Shown here piece after piece: positions 5,496-8,098 of a stretch of DNA of 8,098 nucleotides. The stretch comes from an uncultured Candidatus Saccharibacteria bacterium. Lineage in GTDB: Bacteria > Patescibacteria > Saccharimonadia > Saccharimonadales > UBA6022. The first letter of the stretch is position 1; every line of letters begins with the position of its first letter. The position numbers were made by a program, and so were the translations under genes. Location of the stretch: positions 1-8,098 of the forward strand of contig CAMLED010000041.1 of the NCBI GenBank assembly GCA_946479115.1, given 5' to 3'. The notes beneath the pieces are model-generated. The model saw only the letters and a list, made by a program, of their open reading frames with translations. It was not told the origin of the DNA and did no database searches.

Positions 5496-5750
5496 ATTAA
5501 AACCACGAAAAACCAAACCAACACACAAGCCGTATTTTCAGTTATTGGCGGTCTAATCTTTTTAACAGCCATGGCGTTCTTTGTCTTGTTTGCTGTCGTT
5601 GATATCGTTATGTTAGTTCAAGGCGACAGCCCGTCAATAGGACTGCTCGTTAGCTTGGCCGTTGCCGCACTGATCGGATGGGGTATTGTCCGTCTTTCGA
5701 AAGCAACGCTTCGAGCGGTGATTGACGCCATCACAAACAATCTCAACTAG
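5496..5750 (+). CDS. Small two-helix membrane protein with apparent ATT start
   Basis: A frame open from 5439 to the TAG at 5748 contains no ATG, GTG or TTG before 5571. It encodes a clear membrane protein: a polar N-terminus (KTTKNQTNTQ), a helix at about 13-41, the loop QGDSPS, a helix at about 47-66, then an amphipathic basic tail ending NNLN, 84 residues in all. AAAAGGG at 5482-5488 lies seven bases before ATT at 5496, an ideal ribosome-binding distance, and the next codons (AAA ACC ACG AAA) look like a normal N-terminus. A start at ATG 5571 would cut the first helix in half. So either ATT is the real start, or the start codon was lost by mutation or sequencing error. The gene fills most of what would otherwise be a 331-base gap. 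Function unknown; probably co-transcribed with the PhnB gene. Confidence 0.65.
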   Translation: MKTTKNQTNTQAVFSVIGGLIFLTAMAFFVLFAVVDIVMLVQGDSPSIGLLVSLAVAALIGWGIVRLSKATLRAVIDAITNNLN

Positions 5751-5753
5751 GAG

Positions 5754-5759
5754 TATAAT
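5754..5759 (+). promoter_or_regulatory. -10 box upstream of the SGNH hydrolase
   Basis: A perfect TATAAT four bases after the stop of the small membrane protein gene. The predicted start is near 5766, leaving a leader of about 30 bases. No good -35 box is found at 16-18 bases upstream. The leader ends in a run of six G (5787-5792) three bases before the ATG, an unusual but plausible ribosome binding site. Confidence 0.5.
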
Positions 5760-5795
5760 AGTAGATAGAACAGCTATGTAAGTGACGGGGGGAAT

Positions 5796-6674
5796 ATGAA
5801 ACGATTCACCACATTCATTATCTTAGCGCTAGGACTGGCAGTGCTTATACCAGTCCAGTCTTCGGCAGTATCAGGTAATTACGCTGCCTTGGGTGATTCA
5901 GTTGCTGCAGGAGCAGGATTATCAACAGAAGTAACGACATGTGACCGCTCGACATCGGCATATCCCTATATTGTTGCGCAGTCCTCCGGACTGTCCTTGT
6001 CTCATTATGCCTGTACCGGCACCAAAGCAGACGAGGGGATCTACGACTCACAGCAGCGTGGTTCCGTGACGCTCCCTGCGCAACTTGATCAAGCATTTAG
6101 TAACGGCACACCAGATTTGATTACGATAACAATCGGTGCCAATGATACCCGCTGGACACAGTTTATTCGTCAGTGTTATTACATTCGCTGCGGCTATAGC
6201 GTCGACACGGCTCGTTTCGCCACGTATCTAGCCGACTTAAAATTAGAGTTAAACGTTATCATGGCAAAGATACTGACTATGAGCGAAGGCAATCCGCCAC
6301 AGGTTATTGTGACCGGTTACTATACTCCGTTTTCATCATCAGCGTGCAGCAGTACTGATAACCTTACATCCAGCGAGGTGTCATGGTTACGCGCGCGAGC
6401 AAGCAGCCTTAATACGGCGATTAGTGGAACGGTAGGTAAATATTCATTCGCAGATTATGCCTCTGTGAGCTTTGCGGGACATGAAATCTGCTCAGCCGAT
6501 AGCTGGATTCAGGGCTCAACTGATCCAATGCCGTTTCATCCCACAGCAGTGGGACAGCAAGCTATTGCCAAGGCTGTGCTGGCGAAATACAACCAGGTCG
6601 AACAATCGCCACCAGCCACGCCTTCGTATCGTGAGCGCCTTCTAAAGCTATACGAAAGATTGCATAAGGAATAA
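5796..6674 (+). CDS. Secreted SGNH/GDSL-family hydrolase (esterase/lipase-like)
   Basis: 292 residues. A signal peptide is evident: basic KR, a hydrophobic core at 6-20, and probable cleavage after QSSA at residue 24. The SGNH blocks follow in order: ALGDSVAAG with nucleophile Ser35, CTG at 73-75 (Gly75), GAND at 114-117 (Asn116), and DPMPFHPT at 243-250 with Asp243 and His248 as the remaining triad. Six Cys (49, 73, 127, 132, 184, 232) fit the three-disulfide, Streptomyces-lipase-like branch of the family, as expected for an extracellular enzyme. It probably cleaves ester bonds in lipids or glycans outside the cell; the substrate is unknown. After the catalytic domain a Pro-rich linker leads to a basic amphipathic tail (about 278-292) that could bind an envelope surface. 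The gene ends in tandem TAA stops. Confidence 0.9.
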   Translation: MKRFTTFIILALGLAVLIPVQSSAVSGNYAALGDSVAAGAGLSTEVTTCDRSTSAYPYIVAQSSGLSLSHYACTGTKADEGIYDSQQRGSVTLPAQLDQAFSNGTPDLITITIGANDTRWTQFIRQCYYIRCGYSVDTARFATYLADLKLELNVIMAKILTMSEGNPPQVIVTGYYTPFSSSACSSTDNLTSSEVSWLRARASSLNTAISGTVGKYSFADYASVSFAGHEICSADSWIQGSTDPMPFHPTAVGQQAIAKAVLAKYNQVEQSPPATPSYRERLLKLYERLHKE

Positions 6675-6698
6675 TAAAGCGCTGGCGACCATATGCGA

Positions 6699-6720
6699 TA
6701 TGATAGTACCAGACTATCAT
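6699..6720 (+). promoter_or_regulatory. Palindrome overlapping a -10 box before the five-helix protein gene
   Basis: ATGATAGT (6700-6707) and ACTATCAT (6713-6720) form a perfect eight-base inverted repeat with a five-base centre. The left arm overlaps TATGAT (6699-6704), a plausible -10 box, and the right arm ends one base before the ATG at 6722. The predicted start is near 6711, so it can act as a DNA operator over the start site, while only the right arm would be in the RNA. No Shine-Dalgarno sequence is visible. Confidence 0.5.
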
Positions 6721-6721
6721 T

Positions 6722-7363
6722 ATGAATAAGCATTACACCCCACTAGATCCGACCAACGACATTGATACTGTTCCGTCACTACCCGACAGATCTGATTTAT
6801 CAAAACTTTATCCAGAAGCTAAAGGAAAAACCACCGTTACAGAAGCCAAGGTGAATATCCTTGATGATACAGAACTTCCTAAAACGGTTGGCGTATCAGC
6901 CCTCAAGATTGGCCTGCTTATACCAGCACCATTCCTCATTGGCATGATACCAGCGGTTCTTCTGGTTAAGCATGTCACATACGGAAACATCTTCCAGCTC
7001 TTGCCAGTTATGACTCTGACGATGATAGTGTGGGGCATTGTCGTCGTACTGACGTTCACAAAAGTAAGTCGATTACTCGATCGTCTAAGTATATCTCCGT
7101 TTACATTGCTATGCCTGCACATTAGCTGCATGGTACTCGTCGCACCAGCAATTTACTCTATAGTTGCATCAATTGGAAACGTATGGCTCGCGCTAACACT
7201 ATTTAGCCTAGCGACAACAGGGCTCAGTATCATGCTATGCTGGCTATCTTTGCAGCTTATTTTGAATGATCGAATCACAAAGAAGAGTAAACTATTGTTG
7301 ATCACGACAATCGTCGTGTTATGTTTGTCAGGATCTATTATTCATATACTTCTCACAGCATAA
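6722..7363 (+). CDS. Five-helix membrane protein with long polar N-terminus (hypothetical)
   Basis: 213 residues. The first 57 residues are polar, rich in Asp, Pro and Lys, and probably disordered. Five hydrophobic segments follow at about 61-83, 92-112, 127-149, 154-180 and 190-212, ending at the C-terminus with almost no tail. Cys131, Cys136 and Cys173 lie within helices, so they are unlikely to bind metal. I do not recognise the family. It lies 47 bases after the SGNH hydrolase stop and could be read on the same message, but has its own -10 box under a palindrome. A cell-envelope role is suggested only by its neighbours. Confidence 0.75.
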   Translation: MNKHYTPLDPTNDIDTVPSLPDRSDLSKLYPEAKGKTTVTEAKVNILDDTELPKTVGVSALKIGLLIPAPFLIGMIPAVLLVKHVTYGNIFQLLPVMTLTMIVWGIVVVLTFTKVSRLLDRLSISPFTLLCLHISCMVLVAPAIYSIVASIGNVWLALTLFSLATTGLSIMLCWLSLQLILNDRITKKSKLLLITTIVVLCLSGSIIHILLTA

Positions 7364-7391
7364 ATACTCGGGCATTCCTAGAGGCCAAATA

Positions 7392-7420
7392 TTGATTTAT
7401 TTATTAATTTGTGCTATAAT
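7392..7420 (+). promoter_or_regulatory. Strong promoter of the right-edge envelope gene
   Basis: TTGATT (7392-7397), a 17-base spacer and an extended -10 TGCTATAAT (7412-7420). The -10 box is perfect and the -35 box has two mismatches. The predicted start is near 7427, giving a 75-base leader. Confidence 0.82.
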
Positions 7421-7441
7421 ATACACGATTGTGAGACCACT

Positions 7442-7461
7442 CTTTGAGCGGACGCTCCAAG
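7442..7461 (+). promoter_or_regulatory. Leader hairpin before the right-edge gene
   Basis: CTTTGAGC (7442-7449) and GCTCCAAG (7454-7461) pair at seven of eight positions around a GGAC loop. It sits about 15 bases into the predicted leader and 40 bases before the start codon. It is too small to call a riboswitch and has no T-tract; it may protect the 5' end of the message. Confidence 0.4.
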
Positions 7462-7501
7462 AACATTCAAATCTGTAATTACTTCGAGAGAAGGTGGATA
7501 T

Positions 7502-8098
7502 ATGCCGTGGATACTGTTAATCGTTTCGCTTGCCGTGACGACACTGGGTGTTTACGTTATATTTTTTTATGAAAAGCTGCGCTGGCCCTTTGCCTCGCGT
7601 CTTACTATCGGCTTCATCGTCATCATTATTGTGACGTTTGGCACAGGCCAGGCCGGCTATGCCGTTGCACATAACATTGCACAGCAAAGTGCGATTGGTG
7701 GATACAAGCAGTTCCTTAATGGAACGATCGTGCAAGCCAATCGCACAGAAATTGCCTGTACAAAGAATGGCGACTGCAGTTACGAATATGACTGCGATCC
7801 ATACACTGTATGGGACGTGGTAATAACAACTGATTCAAAAGGCAATTCATCGACAACAATGGTGCCGCGAACCGAATATGATTCGTGTCCATACGCTACT
7901 GTCGAGTACGTCTACGATGAGGTTGACTCACTCGGTGAAACACGTAGCCTTGGAAGATTCTTGAACGATATGCCACAACCGTGGCGTGATGGTCAAGAAA
8001 TTCCAGGTAATATCCCTAGAGGAGTTCCTGCACATTGGTCACAAGCCAAAGCAGCACTTGCCGAGGGGATCGGTCTACCAGTAACAAAGGTTGGGACG
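7502..8098 (+). CDS. Membrane-anchored extracellular protein, N-terminal 199 residues (runs off window)
   Basis: The frame is open from ATG 7502 to the window edge, 199 codons with no stop. AAGGTGG at 7491-7497 is a good ribosome binding site. Two membrane helices (about 3-23 and 33-55) precede a polar region that is probably outside the cell. That region has four Cys at 86, 92, 98 and 129, evenly spaced at first (Cys-x5-Cys-x5-Cys), and an EYDCDPYTVWDV segment at 95-106 that looks like a conserved core. I cannot name the family, although a Cys-rich CDPY segment seems familiar from CPR membrane proteins. Its strong promoter and structured leader suggest high expression. The C-terminal part is missing, so domains beyond residue 199 are unknown. 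Confidence 0.75.
   Translation, partial: MPWILLIVSLAVTTLGVYVIFFYEKLRWPFASRLTIGFIVIIIVTFGTGQAGYAVAHNIAQQSAIGGYKQFLNGTIVQANRTEIACTKNGDCSYEYDCDPYTVWDVVITTDSKGNSSTTMVPRTEYDSCPYATVEYVYDEVDSLGETRSLGRFLNDMPQPWRDGQEIPGNIPRGVPAHWSQAKAALAEGIGLPVTKVGT

Noticed and set aside
3738..5750. The two small two-helix proteins (3738 and 5496) as a toxin or paralogue pair
   Set aside because: Similar size and topology only; I see no shared residues beyond hydrophobic composition, and no antitoxin-like gene or antisense RNA promoter beside either.
7364..7391. Possible terminator after the five-helix protein gene
   Set aside because: Only three- to four-pair stems around GGCATTCCTAGAGGCC can be formed, and the following T-rich stretch belongs to the promoter at 7392-7420.
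1..8098. tRNA, rRNA, CRISPR array, insertion sequence or phage module
   Set aside because: No cloverleaf or rRNA-like stretch, no regularly spaced repeat, no transposase, integrase or phage structural motif was found on either strand.

Overview
The window looks like chromosomal DNA from a small-genome bacterium. My best guess is Candidatus Saccharibacteria (Patescibacteria/CPR). This rests on short genes with little functional annotation, many small membrane proteins, genes whose predicted transcripts begin at or next to the ATG behind an extended -10 box of the type TGCTATRAT, and actinobacterial-looking secreted enzymes. No rRNA, tRNA or marker gene is present to prove it. The standard code is used. 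All thirteen stop codons I can see are TAA or TAG, none is TGA, and no TGA occurs inside a gene.

Layout. Bases 2-73 are probably the tail of a plus-strand gene. A minus-strand CPBP (CAAX-type) membrane protease follows (205-972), with a consensus promoter upstream and a hairpin plus T-tract terminator downstream. Divergent from it is a two-gene unit: an endonuclease/exonuclease/phosphatase family enzyme (1124-1819) and an unrecognised 204-residue protein one base later (1821-2435). Next come a 113-residue unknown with its own promoter (2542-2883), a pair of tandem hairpins (2891-2978) and a HAD-type 5'(3')-deoxyribonucleotidase (3036-3638).

The middle holds a minus-strand two-helix membrane protein with its terminator (3738-3998), a divergent multi-pass membrane protein (4119-4634), and a convergent TFIIB-type zinc-ribbon protein whose stop codon overlaps that of its neighbour (4631-4906). 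Divergent from the zinc-ribbon gene is a PhnB/VOC-family protein with a strong Shine-Dalgarno sequence (5012-5464). It is followed by an 84-residue two-helix membrane protein (5496-5750) that has no ATG, GTG or TTG start and appears to begin at ATT.

The right part is an envelope block: a secreted SGNH hydrolase with six cysteines (5796-6674), a five-helix membrane protein with a palindrome over its promoter (6722-7363), and the N-terminal 199 residues of a membrane-anchored, Cys-containing extracellular protein that runs off the window (7502-8098), transcribed from a strong promoter with a 75-base leader.

The genes do not form one recognisable pathway. Most are single-gene units with their own promoters, and three divergent pairs (972/1124, 3998/4119, 4906/5012) share short intergenic regions. 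The strongest leads are the hidden ATT-start gene, the leaderless promoter signature, and the tandem hairpins with competing pairings. I see no evidence for a CRISPR array, toxin-antitoxin pair, insertion sequence or defence island.
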